From an uncultured Saprospiraceae bacterium (GTDB lineage: Bacteria > Bacteroidota > Bacteroidia > Chitinophagales > Saprospiraceae): a stretch of 56,527 nucleotides of DNA. The DNA is taken from the NCBI GenBank assembly GCA_938003955.1, contig CALKXE010000011.1, positions 1 through 56,527 on the forward strand. The letters run 5' to 3'. How positions within the stretch are numbered: position 1 is the stretch's first letter; every line of letters begins with the position of its first letter. The notes beneath the pieces are model-generated. The model was not told the DNA's origin. It ran no database searches and was given only the letters and a program-made list of their open reading frames with translations. Below, in pieces: positions 28,330 to 37,072 of this stretch. The position numbers were made by a program, and so were the translations under genes.

Positions 28330-29895
28330 GTGAAACTTAACATCAACGATACTTTCAACAAAGAACTGCCTAAAGATTCCATTGAGGAGAACTTTCCTAG
28401 ACAGGTCGTTGAGTCATGTTTTTCGAGTGCTGTTCCTCGTACTCCATCTAATCCAAAAATTGTTCATGTATCCGACGAGATGCTCCAAGCCATCGGATTG
28501 ACAGAACAGGATAAATCATCTCAAGAGTTTCTGAATGTATTTTCTGGCAAAAAAATTATCCAAGGAACTGCGCCATATGCTATGTGTTATGGTGGCCATC
28601 AGTTCGGACATTGGGCAGGACAACTTGGAGATGGTAGAGCGATAAACTTAACAGAATTATTGGTAGACAATAAAAGATGGGCTATTCAGCTCAAAGGGTC
28701 TGGCGCTACTCCCTATTCTCGAACCGCTGATGGCCTTGCCGTTTTGCGTTCTTCAGTACGTGAGCACTTATGCAGTGAAGCCATGCATCATCTAGGTGTA
28801 CCAACGACTCGATCCCTATCACTTATGCTTACAGGTGACCAAGTGCTTAGAGACATGATGTATGATGGTAATCCTGATTATGAGAAAGGTGCTGTAGTTT
28901 GTAGACTCGCTCCTTCATTTATCCGATTTGGTAACTTTCAAATATTTGCATCTAGACAAGATGAAAAGAATCTAAAAACCTTAACAGATTATACGATTCG
29001 TCATTTCTTCCCACAGATTAAAGAAGGTACAAAAGAGGGTTATATTAAGTTCTTTGAAGATGTGCTAGATAGGACATTGGAAATGGTAATACACTGGCAA
29101 AGGGTTGGATTTGTGCATGGTGTAATGAATACGGACAATCTGTCTATCTTGGGCCTGACGATAGATTATGGTCCATATGGCTGGTTAGAAGGATATGAGG
29201 ATAATTGGACGCCGAATACGACCGACAGCCAACATCATAGATATAGCTACGCAAAGCAACCTGGAATAGCACTTTGGAATCTTGCACAACTAGGTAGTGC
29301 ATTAGTCCCATTGATCGGAGAAGCAAAACCCCTACAAGCCATTTTAGACGGATATAAAGGAAAATATCAGCCGAAGTACTTATCTATGATGCGAAGCAAA
29401 TTGGGTCTTCATACAGAAAAATCGACAGACGACCTATTCTTCGAAGAACTGGAAAAGATACTTCAAGTCACTGAAACGGATATGACTATATTTTTCAGGA
29501 ATCTTGCAAATTTAAAGATAGAAAACACCGCTTCTGAACTGACATCATATATATTAGATGCATTCTACAAGCCAGAGGAACTGACAGAAAACATACTCAA
29601 ACTATGGAATGACTGGCTCGCAAAATATACGGACCGACTTAGATCAGAAGATAGTATTGATAAAGAAAGAAAACAATCAATGGATGTTGTCAACCCTAAA
29701 TATGTCCTCAGGAATTACATGGCACAACTCGCTATAGACAAAGCTGACCAAGGAGACTACACTTTAATTGACAGCTTCTATCATATGCTAAAACTACCTT
29801 ACGATGATCAACCAGAATATGAACAATGGTTTGCTAAACGTCCCGAATGGGCAAGACATAAAGTTGGGTGTAGTATGCTGTCTTGTTCGTCATAA
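28330..29895 (+). CDS. selO: SelO/YdiU family protein adenylyltransferase (Cys form)
   Basis: SelO is a pseudokinase-fold enzyme that transfers AMP from ATP to Ser/Thr/Tyr residues of redox-related proteins. At 521 residues it is somewhat longer than E. coli YdiU. Family motifs are GGHQFGHWAGQLGDGRAINL, QLKGSGATPYSRTADG, LRSSVREHL, HGVMNTDNLSILGLTIDYG and YSYAKQPGIALWNLAQL. The C-terminus ends GCSMLSCSS; the penultimate-region Cys replaces the selenocysteine of animal SelO and probably forms the regulatory disulfide. The start is a GTG at 28330 (VKLNINDTFNKELP), which places the normal N-terminus without extension. Nothing suggests an operon with the gene before it. Confidence 0.93.
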   Translation: MKLNINDTFNKELPKDSIEENFPRQVVESCFSSAVPRTPSNPKIVHVSDEMLQAIGLTEQDKSSQEFLNVFSGKKIIQGTAPYAMCYGGHQFGHWAGQLGDGRAINLTELLVDNKRWAIQLKGSGATPYSRTADGLAVLRSSVREHLCSEAMHHLGVPTTRSLSLMLTGDQVLRDMMYDGNPDYEKGAVVCRLAPSFIRFGNFQIFASRQDEKNLKTLTDYTIRHFFPQIKEGTKEGYIKFFEDVLDRTLEMVIHWQRVGFVHGVMNTDNLSILGLTIDYGPYGWLEGYEDNWTPNTTDSQHHRYSYAKQPGIALWNLAQLGSALVPLIGEAKPLQAILDGYKGKYQPKYLSMMRSKLGLHTEKSTDDLFFEELEKILQVTETDMTIFFRNLANLKIENTASELTSYILDAFYKPEELTENILKLWNDWLAKYTDRLRSEDSIDKERKQSMDVVNPKYVLRNYMAQLAIDKADQGDYTLIDSFYHMLKLPYDDQPEYEQWFAKRPEWARHKVGCSMLSCSS

Positions 29896-29975
29896 ATAAA
29901 TGATAATTATAGTCTTTCGTAAGGGTTTACATGCTTTACTTTTATAACCTATAAGTTTTGAATTAGGATATTATT

Positions 29976-30710
29976 CTAGTAATCTCTGTAGAGTTTGTTT
30001 ATTGCATTAAACCTCCACTTTCTCGGTAGATATCGCTTCTTCTGCCCATCAAACTTATATCGTATGCCAGTGATTGTAGGTCTAAACCAAATAATTACCT
30101 TCTGACCTTTGGGATAATAACCGTTATATGATTTAATCTTAGTGGTATTGCTACCGATGCGTAGGCTATTCATTTCGACAATTGGTTTCTCTATCCTATT
30201 AGAAAAAAAGCTATTCAAATTAAGGTGTCGCGGATAAACATCTTTAGCAAACACAATCTTACAAGTGTCCGTTTTCCAAAAGAACTCACTGTAAAGAATC
30301 TCATTATCTTCATTTGTAATTTCGAACCCTGGTCGGCTCGAACCCCCTAGTTCATCTGATATCGAGATATCATATCTTTTGGATAATGAATCTTGAGAAA
30401 AATCAATATTTACGATTATGGAATCACTGTTTGAAAAACTCAGAACGATTGAATCCTTTATGCATTCATAAGTTCCAACGCCTTTATACCATCGATCGGT
30501 ATGTATAATACTCCCATTGCTATCGACCTGAACATAATAGGAATCTGTCCAGCTTCGCAAATGAAATGAATCTGATTTCGTCAAGACAAACTCTCGACCT
30601 GCGAAAGCCATCCTATCTCTGGGGTTAGAGGTAAAATGTCCTGAGGTACTGCAACTCATGGTTAACAGACTTAAAAAGATAAAAGACATCATTAATATTC
30701 TGTTCATCAT
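29976..30710 (-). CDS. Hypothetical lipoprotein
   Basis: This 244-residue protein has a lipoprotein signal (MMNRILMMSFIFLSLLTMSC, acylated Cys at residue 20). The mature part is beta-rich with many Ser/Asp turns (FVLTKSDSFHLRSWTDSYYVQ, DSIVLSFSNSDSIIVNIDF) and a basic C-terminus (KKRYLPRKWRFNAINKLYRDY). The segment GVGTYECIKDSIVL resembles the 'G.Y...D.I.L' core of small lipocalin-like Bacteroidota lipoproteins. I do not recognise a named family. Its start codon is only about 10 nt from the dispersed inverted-repeat element at 30719-30825, so its promoter must lie in or beyond that element. Confidence 0.7.
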   Translation of the reverse strand: MMNRILMMSFIFLSLLTMSCSTSGHFTSNPRDRMAFAGREFVLTKSDSFHLRSWTDSYYVQVDSNGSIIHTDRWYKGVGTYECIKDSIVLSFSNSDSIIVNIDFSQDSLSKRYDISISDELGGSSRPGFEITNEDNEILYSEFFWKTDTCKIVFAKDVYPRHLNLNSFFSNRIEKPIVEMNSLRIGSNTTKIKSYNGYYPKGQKVIIWFRPTITGIRYKFDGQKKRYLPRKWRFNAINKLYRDY

Positions 30711-30718
30711 AGTGCTTT

Positions 30719-30825
30719 CTTATACCGATTACTATTGAATTTGCCGCATACATTCGTCTGCAACATTCAATATGTATCGGCATTTACCAATATCCTTATG
30801 CGGCAAATTGAAACACAATTGGTAT
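30719..30825. repeat. Dispersed repeat, copy B: MITE-like imperfect inverted repeat
   Basis: The element opens with CTTATACCGATTACTATT (identical to copy A at 22701). Its left arm (about 30722-30750) and right arm (30797-30825) are inverted copies: the inner 13 bp AATTTGCCGCATA/TATGCGGCAAATT are perfect, and the outer part matches imperfectly (ATACCGATT against AATTGGTAT). The arms enclose 46 bp with no coding capacity. The size and structure suggest a REP or small MITE-type element. No target-site duplication could be confirmed by eye. The rest of the gap to 31007 shows only a weak TTCGAG/CTCGAA hairpin near 30965-30986. Confidence 0.6.
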
Positions 30826-31007
30826 TGTTGGCAAAGTGCAATCACTCCATTCGTATTTCGATGCAATATTGCGAACATATCCTCCCCTCACGATTCCTTA
30901 CAAAGCAAAAAAGATACGCCTTCACAAAGAAAACGTATCTATTTTACTATAAGTCATTATAGATTCGAGATTTTATAAACCTCGAAGATCTTTCTATTTA
31001 TTTATAT

Positions 31008-31628
31008 TTAGCTAACAATCGCTAATAATTCGATTTCAAACACAAGTGCTTGGTATGGTCCGATTGCTCCTCCAGCACCTCTATCGCCATATGCAAGTTG
31101 GTAAGGAATAAACAATTTCCACTTACTTCCTACAGGCATAAGTTGTAATGCTTCCGTCCATCCTGCAATAACTCCATTTACTGGAAATTCTGTTGGTTGA
31201 TTACGGCTATACGAACTATCGAACTCTGTTCCGTTGATCAGTGTACCACGGTAATGTGTACGCACTGTAGATGCAGCAGTAGGTAATTCTCCATCTCCTT
31301 TTGTGATCACTTCATATTGTAGACCAGATTCAGTAGTGTGGACTCCTTCTCTCTTAGCATTCGTTGCTAAGAATGCTTCGCCCTCTCCTGAAGCCGCTTT
31401 TCCTGAAACAGCTTTTTCCGCTTCGATGCGTTCTTGGATTACTTTAAATGCTGCACCGATTGCCTCATCACTTGCTGCCATAGGTTCCCCTTTGAATGCA
31501 TGATTGATACCCGCCAACGCAGCTTCTAATGAAGAACCATTAAATGCTTGTTTTAATTGTCCACCCATCTGTAGACCTATTCCGTAAGAAGCTAGTTCTT
31601 CGTTTGTTTCTAATTTGATATTTGACAT
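31008..31628 (-). CDS. FKBP-type peptidyl-prolyl isomerase (FklB/Mip-like)
   Basis: This 206-residue protein has no signal peptide, so it is probably cytosolic like E. coli FklB. Residues 1-95 form the helical dimerisation part of FklB/Mip proteins (YGIGLQMGGQLKQAFNG, ALAGINHAFKG, AAFKVIQERIEAEK, GEAFLATNAKREGVHTTESG). Residues about 100-205 are the FKBP domain: VRTHYRGTLINGTEFDSSY, GVIAGWTEALQLMPVGSKWK, IPYQLAYGDRGAGGAIGPYQ, LVFEIELL. It accelerates cis-trans isomerisation at proline. The frame starts cleanly with an ATG and a polar N-terminus. A near-consensus -7 box (TACTTTCG, minus strand, 31698-31691) lies about 63 nt upstream. Confidence 0.93.
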   Translation of the reverse strand: MSNIKLETNEELASYGIGLQMGGQLKQAFNGSSLEAALAGINHAFKGEPMAASDEAIGAAFKVIQERIEAEKAVSGKAASGEGEAFLATNAKREGVHTTESGLQYEVITKGDGELPTAASTVRTHYRGTLINGTEFDSSYSRNQPTEFPVNGVIAGWTEALQLMPVGSKWKLFIPYQLAYGDRGAGGAIGPYQALVFEIELLAIVS

Positions 31629-31793
31629 CTCTTTCTATATTTATTTAAGAACAACTAAGTGTTGTCTTATCTAATGAAATTTTGAAGGTGCGAAAGTAAT
31701 GTTTTTTCTTTTTACTACTTACTTCCGTTAGAATAGTTTTTCTAAGGTTCGTAAAAGATCATTTTCTTACAGGCAAGTTTTCAGTAACAAAAA

Positions 31794-32675
31794 TCACTTA
31801 GAGTAGGATTGATAGTCTTTTGATGGATCATAATCTTGATCCGTCCTGATAGAGTGTAACTCGCTCCGCTTGTCCTTAGACCTAACAAAAGGGAACAAAA
31901 GCTGCACATACCAAGGTTCTTTGATCTGATTCCAAGCACCAAATTTCGTTGGATATCTACGAGTGATTTTGGCAGTTCCAAAAATCACATCCCAGATAAA
32001 GAGAAGGTTCCCGAAATTCCCATTAGGATGAGAGATTCCGTCCTCCGCAGTCAATCCATGATGGGCAAAATGTGTACTCGGCGTAGATATTGTCCGCTCT
32101 ACAATCCAAGCCAATGGACTGAGAATACGATACCGATATAAAAATCTGTCCCACTTCGTCTCACTGTGTGCTAATAAAATGACAACCAATTTGACAGGTA
32201 AATAAAACAAATAGACATAGCCCATCCCAAAATAAATCAGCAATGCAGAAAACCAAATTCCCGGCATAAGAGCATAATAAAGAAGTGCATTCCGGTAAGT
32301 TACAAGTACACCCATCTCTTCCACCACATGGTGAGGTCGATGCAGTTTCCACATACGTCTACTTACGTGAGAAAGCCTATGCCACCAATACTGAGACATA
32401 TCATCCAATATCAAGAAAGCAAGTAAATGCCACCATAAGGAATATGAAACAAAATAGTCTTCTAACCCTGGAAAGAATGACGACATGCCCCACAAAACCA
32501 ATAGAAATATGCCTGGCTGAATCAAAGTCGGCAATGTCACCAAACTCAATAGCTCAATCGTAAAATCATCTTTTGTCCTTTTGTCTTCGAAATACAAACC
32601 ACCTATCGACTCAAGGATCCCAAGAACGAGTAACATGGACACAGGAATCAGCTTACTTATAGTTAAGTCATCCAT
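31794..32675 (-). CDS. Sterol desaturase / fatty acid hydroxylase superfamily protein
   Basis: This 293-residue membrane enzyme has the di-iron His boxes of the superfamily: WWHRLSH, WKLHRPHH and HFAHHGLT, plus a late HPNGNFGNLLFIWD. About five hydrophobic segments place the active site on the cytosolic face. Members hydroxylate or desaturate sterols, fatty acids, carotenoids and alkylglycerols; the substrate cannot be read here. A CrtA-like carotenoid monooxygenase gene is divergently transcribed 181 bp away, which makes a carotenoid or other lipid substrate worth considering. No clear -7 box was found upstream of its ATG. Confidence 0.88.
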   Translation of the reverse strand: MDDLTISKLIPVSMLLVLGILESIGGLYFEDKRTKDDFTIELLSLVTLPTLIQPGIFLLVLWGMSSFFPGLEDYFVSYSLWWHLLAFLILDDMSQYWWHRLSHVSRRMWKLHRPHHVVEEMGVLVTYRNALLYYALMPGIWFSALLIYFGMGYVYLFYLPVKLVVILLAHSETKWDRFLYRYRILSPLAWIVERTISTPSTHFAHHGLTAEDGISHPNGNFGNLLFIWDVIFGTAKITRRYPTKFGAWNQIKEPWYVQLLFPFVRSKDKRSELHSIRTDQDYDPSKDYQSYSK

Positions 32676-32856
32676 TTTAATATATCTGGTTGTTATATTG
32701 TTAAAAGGGTAAGTTAGGAAATTCCTATGTCTTGATATTAATTCTAATCTTAGATTCTATATTTACATAATAAAAAAACAACTTGCCTGGTTAGAGTGTT
32801 TTGAATCTCGATACTATCTATACTTCCATAAAGTTAAGTAATTAGCAATATTTAAG

Positions 32857-33558
32857 ATGAGTCAACAAGTCACGACTATTTCGTTTTTCAAATTCGCTTC
32901 ACTAAGCAACAAGGCTTGGGGATTCAAAATGATGCAGTTTGCACACAAGCCTATGTCAAAGATAGAAGGCTTATCATTTTATAGACTTATGGGAAGTGGA
33001 AAAGGTCGAGGATTTAATCCTTTACCTGATTGGTCTGTATATTGCCTACTCCAAGTTTGGGCCTCTGAATCGGATGCGGAGACTTTTTTCTCTTCTTCAG
33101 ATTTGATAAAACAATACAGCGACCATACCGAAGAACTATTTACACTTTACATGAAGAACATCTCAGCAGGTGGAACATGGGTTGGAAAAAAACCATTTGA
33201 AAAAGGTGCTGACTTAGATCCAAACTTACCAATTGCCGTTATTACTAGAGCTACCATCAAATTGAATTGGCTCTATAGGTTTTGGAAATATGTACCTACA
33301 TCAGAAGAAGCTTTAGATGGAAATGAAGGATTGATTTATACAAAAGGAGTCGGGGAAGTTCCCATCGTACAAATGGCAACATTCAGTCTGTGGAAAGACT
33401 TTGATTCTGTAAAAAGGTTTGCTTACAACAGTAAACAACACAAGGAGGCCATAAGGAGAACACGCAAAAACGAATGGTACAAGGAAGAACTTTTCGCACG
33501 ATTCCAGCCCTATAAATCTACTGGCACGTGGCTTGGGTCTGATCTTTTGGAAAGCTAG
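32857..33558 (+). CDS. CrtA-like (spheroidene monooxygenase family) protein
   Basis: This 233-residue protein has no signal peptide. The conserved blocks of the spheroidene monooxygenase family are present: FYRLMGSGKGRGFNPLPDWS, VWASESDAETFF, AVITRATIKLNWLYRFWKYV, GLIYTKGVGEVPIVQMATFS and NEWYKEELFARFQPY. CrtA adds a keto group at C-2 of acyclic carotenoids in purple bacteria; in Bacteroidota the homologues have been little studied, and the substrate here is unknown. It is divergent from the sterol-desaturase-type hydroxylase and convergent with the methyltransferase gene, with only 6 bp between the stops. No other carotenoid gene (crtB, crtI, crtY) is in the window. Confidence 0.82.
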   Translation: MSQQVTTISFFKFASLSNKAWGFKMMQFAHKPMSKIEGLSFYRLMGSGKGRGFNPLPDWSVYCLLQVWASESDAETFFSSSDLIKQYSDHTEELFTLYMKNISAGGTWVGKKPFEKGADLDPNLPIAVITRATIKLNWLYRFWKYVPTSEEALDGNEGLIYTKGVGEVPIVQMATFSLWKDFDSVKRFAYNSKQHKEAIRRTRKNEWYKEELFARFQPYKSTGTWLGSDLLES

Positions 33559-33564
33559 AACATC

Positions 33565-34497
33565 TTATATCGGAGTCGCGATTACTGTCATGATTCCAAG
33601 AGAAGTCTTTTTCTCCATCCATTTTCTAGGCATAAATTTCACCATACCAATCACAAACTTCCAAAACTCACTCTCCATATTTTTATCCCATTTAATTCCT
33701 TTTTGTTCCATCTCACTCATCCAATATAGTAAGTATGGATCCATGGTTCCATGTGTAAGTAATTCAGTAACTCTCCATCCACTTTTTTCAAGTAGTAATG
33801 TTACATTCTCTGGAGAAAACAATGAAATATGTCGAGGCGTATGCCACCCTGCCCAATTTTTACCATACTTTTTTCTACTCAAAGAATCGAAATTAGGTAT
33901 TTCAATTATGAGTTTCGTAGCAGGTTTTGATATAGATTTTAGATACTGTAAGTTTTCATACGGCGTATAATCATGCTCTAGATAGTGCCACATAGTGATA
34001 ACATCTGGCTCTAGGCTACTAGGTAGATCTTTGATTTCCGCCACTTTCAAATCTAAATCTTCGTATTGACTATTATCATCTATCCATCCTTCATCACTGA
34101 AGTCAATGCCCAATGTTTTGCATTTTAGTTCTTGCTGACAAGCCTTCAAAAAACTCGGTTGACCACAACCAACATCTAGCAATAGTGATTCTGTAGTAAC
34201 CTTATATGAATCACTCACTCTCTTGACTCTTTTCAAGTCCAACTTTTGCTGGCTATTCTCTACCAATTGTTCATATTTCCCCCAAGCCTTTGCGCCTCTA
34301 TATGGCAAGTAGTAAGAAGTATAATAATTCTTCAACTGACCCAGTGATACTCTAGGATTCAAGAAAACCAGTTTACAATCAGTACATTGATCAAAATTAA
34401 ATTGCTCATTATTATCCGAATGCATTTGAGCAGATGTTTCGATATATGAACTCTTTGAAGTTGAGTTACAGATTGGACAATGAGAAAGATGGAGCAT
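33565..34497 (-). CDS. Class I SAM-dependent methyltransferase with N-terminal zinc-ribbon-like region
   Basis: This 310-residue protein opens with four paired Cys (CPICNSTS and CTDCKLVFLNPR), the zinc-ribbon-like start seen in many sugar and lipid C-methyltransferases of the Methyltransf_23 type. The SAM-binding motif I is LLLDVGCGQPSFLKA (about residue 115), followed by LGIDFSDEGW and DVITMWHYLEHDYTP, then the post-motif region NWAGWHTPRHISLFSPENV, where the His pair is typical. The substrate is unknown. It is monocistronic and convergent with the CrtA-like gene. Confidence 0.88.
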   Translation of the reverse strand: MLHLSHCPICNSTSKSSYIETSAQMHSDNNEQFNFDQCTDCKLVFLNPRVSLGQLKNYYTSYYLPYRGAKAWGKYEQLVENSQQKLDLKRVKRVSDSYKVTTESLLLDVGCGQPSFLKACQQELKCKTLGIDFSDEGWIDDNSQYEDLDLKVAEIKDLPSSLEPDVITMWHYLEHDYTPYENLQYLKSISKPATKLIIEIPNFDSLSRKKYGKNWAGWHTPRHISLFSPENVTLLLEKSGWRVTELLTHGTMDPYLLYWMSEMEQKGIKWDKNMESEFWKFVIGMVKFMPRKWMEKKTSLGIMTVIATPI

Positions 34498-34638
34498 AGA
34501 ACGTTAATAAGTATTTGAGAATTCAAAAATTGAACATAGAAGACGGTAAGATTGTTTGCTTTTACCAAAAATCAAAGCATAACAATGAGATTCTTAATCT
34601 ATAGAAAAATAAGGTCCTGCATTAATTAACAAATAATA

Positions 34639-34675
34639 AAAGAGGATAACTTACGCAAGTAGCTACCCTCTTATT
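34639..34675 (-). terminator. Probable terminator of the GlcG-like gene
   Basis: On the minus strand AAGAGGGTA pairs with TATCCTCTT around a 19-nt internal region that itself can fold (ACTT/AAGT). It is followed by TTATTATTTG. It lies about 55 nt after the stop codon at 34728. Confidence 0.5.
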
Positions 34676-34727
34676 GTCTTATTGTAACGAGATGAAAAGT
34701 ACTTATTTAAATAAATATCTTATCAAA

Positions 34728-35126
34728 TTATGAAGCTGCATCGCCAGCTTCAGCAACAGCATGATCATTCTCTACAGAACTGCCACTTACACCAATTGCT
34801 CCAATTACTTCACCTGCAGTATTTTTAACTGGTATCCCTCCTGGGAAAGTAATTAAACCATTATTAGAGTGTTCGATATTATAAAGAGGCCCTCCTGGCT
34901 GTGATAGTTCTCCAATAACGCCTGTATTCATATCAAAAAACCTTGCTGTCTTTGCTTTCTTGATTGAGATATCTAATGAACCTAACCACGCACCATCCAT
35001 TCGTGCAAAAGCAACTAAGTTTGCTCCCGCGTCAACAATTGCGATGTTCATTTTTGTATCTAGTGCAACAGCCTTTTTCTTTGCTGCATCAATCATTTTT
35101 TCTGCTTGTCCTAAGGTAATACTCAT
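34728..35126 (-). CDS. GlcG/HbpS-family (DUF336) haem-binding-like protein
   Basis: This 132-residue protein has no signal peptide. It spans the single GlcG/HbpS domain: [63 protein letters not shown] and the terminal [20 protein letters not shown]. Family members bind haem or small ligands, and some are encoded with glycolate or diol pathways; neither context is present. An AraC-type regulator gene is 111 bp upstream on the same strand, and the GlcG-like gene has its own -7 box, so regulation by that AraC protein is plausible but unproven. Confidence 0.9.
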   Translation of the reverse strand: MSITLGQAEKMIDAAKKKAVALDTKMNIAIVDAGANLVAFARMDGAWLGSLDISIKKAKTARFFDMNTGVIGELSQPGGPLYNIEHSNNGLITFPGGIPVKNTAGEVIGAIGVSGSSVENDHAVAEAGDAAS

Positions 35127-35155
35127 TTCTATATTTTTATGATTAGTTAAGAAAA

Positions 35156-35163
35156 CAAATGTA
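35156..35163 (-). promoter_or_regulatory. Putative -7 element of the GlcG-like gene
   Basis: TACATTTG on the minus strand fits TAnnTTTG and would give a leader of about 24 nt before the ATG at 35126. No TTTG is seen at the -33 position, which would suit an activator-dependent promoter. Confidence 0.45.
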
Positions 35164-35237
35164 GTACAACACCTATCTGCAGGAGTTATGAATAAAGGCC
35201 AGTTACTTATGAAAAAAGGTCAATGTAGTCTATTGAA

Positions 35238-36071
35238 TTAGATCAGATTAGGACTTTTCCCAAATTTATTTTTAAACGCTGCGCTAAAATTGGATAGATT
35301 ATTATAACCAAAGTCCAAATAGATATCCGAAGGTTTTATGTTCTCGCCCTCTAATAATTCTTTAGCTCTTCTTAGTCGCTTGTCCTGTAACCACTTCCCC
35401 GGAGAGGTCTGATATTCTTTAATAAACTTACGCTTGAAGGTAGAAAGGCTCATGTGGCACAAAAAAGCTATTTCTTCTATTTTCAAATTAGAGTATATAT
35501 TCTTTTCGATAATAGCTTTAAAATTAGACGTCGCCTTACTTGTTAATGACTGTAAATACATCTCGAATACTTTCCCATATTTATTAATCAAGTACAGCAT
35601 TAACTCTTCAAACTTAACAGAAAGAAGATTTTGAATCAATATTGTTGGTGTAGAGGAAACAGTGGAAAGTGAATTCAAATATGAAATAATATAGTCATCA
35701 TTTTCTATAATAAAATAGGGAGCTTTGTCCTCTTCCATCACCCTGGAATGACTGTGCTTTTTTAGAAAATCTCTTAATCTCCTTTCAGAGAAGAAAAAAA
35801 GCTTGCAATAATATTCTTCTTCATTTTCCAATAACTCGGACCATAGACAATTACCTCTCTTAATTAATATAGATTGCTTATTATTTACATCCACAGAAGA
35901 TCCTACAAAATGCACCTGTTTCTTCCCTTTCTGCAAAAAGCTAAACATATGCAAACTGAGGTTCACTTTGCTTTTAAAAACATCATCGGACATTTTAAAA
36001 TCATGTACAAATAGATCTAATTTATCAATGTTGATTTTTGTGAATATTTCAGGTACGTTCTGTATTTGCAT
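35238..36071 (-). CDS. AraC-family transcriptional regulator
   Basis: This 277-residue protein has an N-terminal ligand or cupin-like sensor region of about 170 residues (LHMFSFLQKGKKQVHFVG, SILIKRGNCLWSEL). The C-terminal pair of helix-turn-helix motifs covers about 185-277: LKIEEIAFLCHMSLSTFKRK, then SPGKWLQDKRLRRAKELLEG, and DIYLDFGYNNLSNFSAAFKNKFGKSP, which is the standard AraC signature. The sensor resembles the stress- or carbon-source-type regulators of Bacteroidota (ExsA-like). The likely target is the GlcG-like gene directly downstream, or the regulator's own promoter. Confidence 0.9.
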   Translation of the reverse strand: MQIQNVPEIFTKINIDKLDLFVHDFKMSDDVFKSKVNLSLHMFSFLQKGKKQVHFVGSSVDVNNKQSILIKRGNCLWSELLENEEEYYCKLFFFSERRLRDFLKKHSHSRVMEEDKAPYFIIENDDYIISYLNSLSTVSSTPTILIQNLLSVKFEELMLYLINKYGKVFEMYLQSLTSKATSNFKAIIEKNIYSNLKIEEIAFLCHMSLSTFKRKFIKEYQTSPGKWLQDKRLRRAKELLEGENIKPSDIYLDFGYNNLSNFSAAFKNKFGKSPNLI

Positions 36072-36323
36072 TATAGCTTTTAGTTAAATAGATAGTAACG
36101 AATAAATTGCTGTCCGTAAAGTACTCAATCTTACCCTCAATTAAGTTTTGTAGGCTTATCTAATCCAATTTTCCCAGTAAGTGCTTATATTCTCAGGTTT
36201 CGAAATTTATATCTGAATTATAATGTTTAACCATATTTTTATATGCTTCGTCGAAAAATTGAAAATTTATTGAATTTTGTCTTTATATTAATTGCAACTA
36301 ATAACATAAAAAAACACTCAACA

Positions 36324-36947
36324 ATGAATCTACTTAGCAAGGCATCGTGTCTCATTTTCTTATTGTCTATATGTCTATTCAGCTGCAAAGCACCAATTGA
36401 TTCTAAAGAAAATTACCTCAAAGAGTATAAATCCTTCGTGGAGGAAATAAAAGAACACAAGGACGAATATTCTTCAGAAAAGTGGAAAGAGAAAGATATC
36501 GAATTTAAAAAATTTAGCAGTGAGTTATATCAGAAATTCGAATCTGAATTAGGATTCTTAGAACAAGCAAGAATAGCAAAGTATGCCATCATGTATGGAT
36601 CTACTAGAGGTGTCAATGCGCTAAATGCTGTCTTAGAAGATGAAGAAATAGAGAAGTCAATAGAAGAATTTAAAACGCTATGGGATGATGACCTAAAAGA
36701 TGATCTAGAGCTAGTAATCAAAGATGTAAAAAAAGTATGGGATGAAGATCTCAAAGATGAACTAGAAGGAAAGTTAGAAGAGCTAAAAGATGTTTTAGAA
36801 GACGAAGATTTTCAAGACGTAATCACAAAAAAAATAGAAGAATTAAAGTTTATCGTCGAAGAAAAAGAACTAGAAGATGAATTAAAAGAAGTAACAACCA
36901 AGCTTGAGAAAATTTTAAAATCAATAGAAAAAAAATTAGATAAGTAA
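36324..36947 (+). CDS. Acidic coiled-coil lipoprotein of unknown function
   Basis: The frame opens at 36243, but the ATG at 36324 starts a clear lipoprotein signal (MNLLSKASCLIFLLSICLFSC), so the mature protein is about 185 residues. The chain after the lipid anchor is almost entirely Glu/Lys/Asp/Leu helices with heptad spacing and a likely coiled coil. It includes an internal duplication: FKTLWDDDLKDDLELVIKDV against VKKVWDEDLKDELEGKLEEL. It resembles short Bacteroidota lipoproteins with helical repeats but I cannot name the family. A stress or spacer role at the inner face of the outer membrane is conceivable, but only as inference. The gene is isolated, with an AraC gene divergent upstream. 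Confidence 0.75.
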   Translation: MNLLSKASCLIFLLSICLFSCKAPIDSKENYLKEYKSFVEEIKEHKDEYSSEKWKEKDIEFKKFSSELYQKFESELGFLEQARIAKYAIMYGSTRGVNALNAVLEDEEIEKSIEEFKTLWDDDLKDDLELVIKDVKKVWDEDLKDELEGKLEELKDVLEDEDFQDVITKKIEELKFIVEEKELEDELKEVTTKLEKILKSIEKKLDK

Positions 36948-37072
36948 TTGATTTATTTAATAATTTACTGCCCTACCTTCAGATATTATCAAGCTCAAAT
37001 TGATTGAAAAATCATAAAACCTGAAAAGGAAAACATCATGGTAATGGATGATTCACTAATAAGGATTTAAAG

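Noticed and set aside
30735-30978. Two small plus-strand frames in the gap after the lipoprotein gene
   Set aside because: They run through the inverted-repeat element and have no codon bias or domain pattern; they look accidental.
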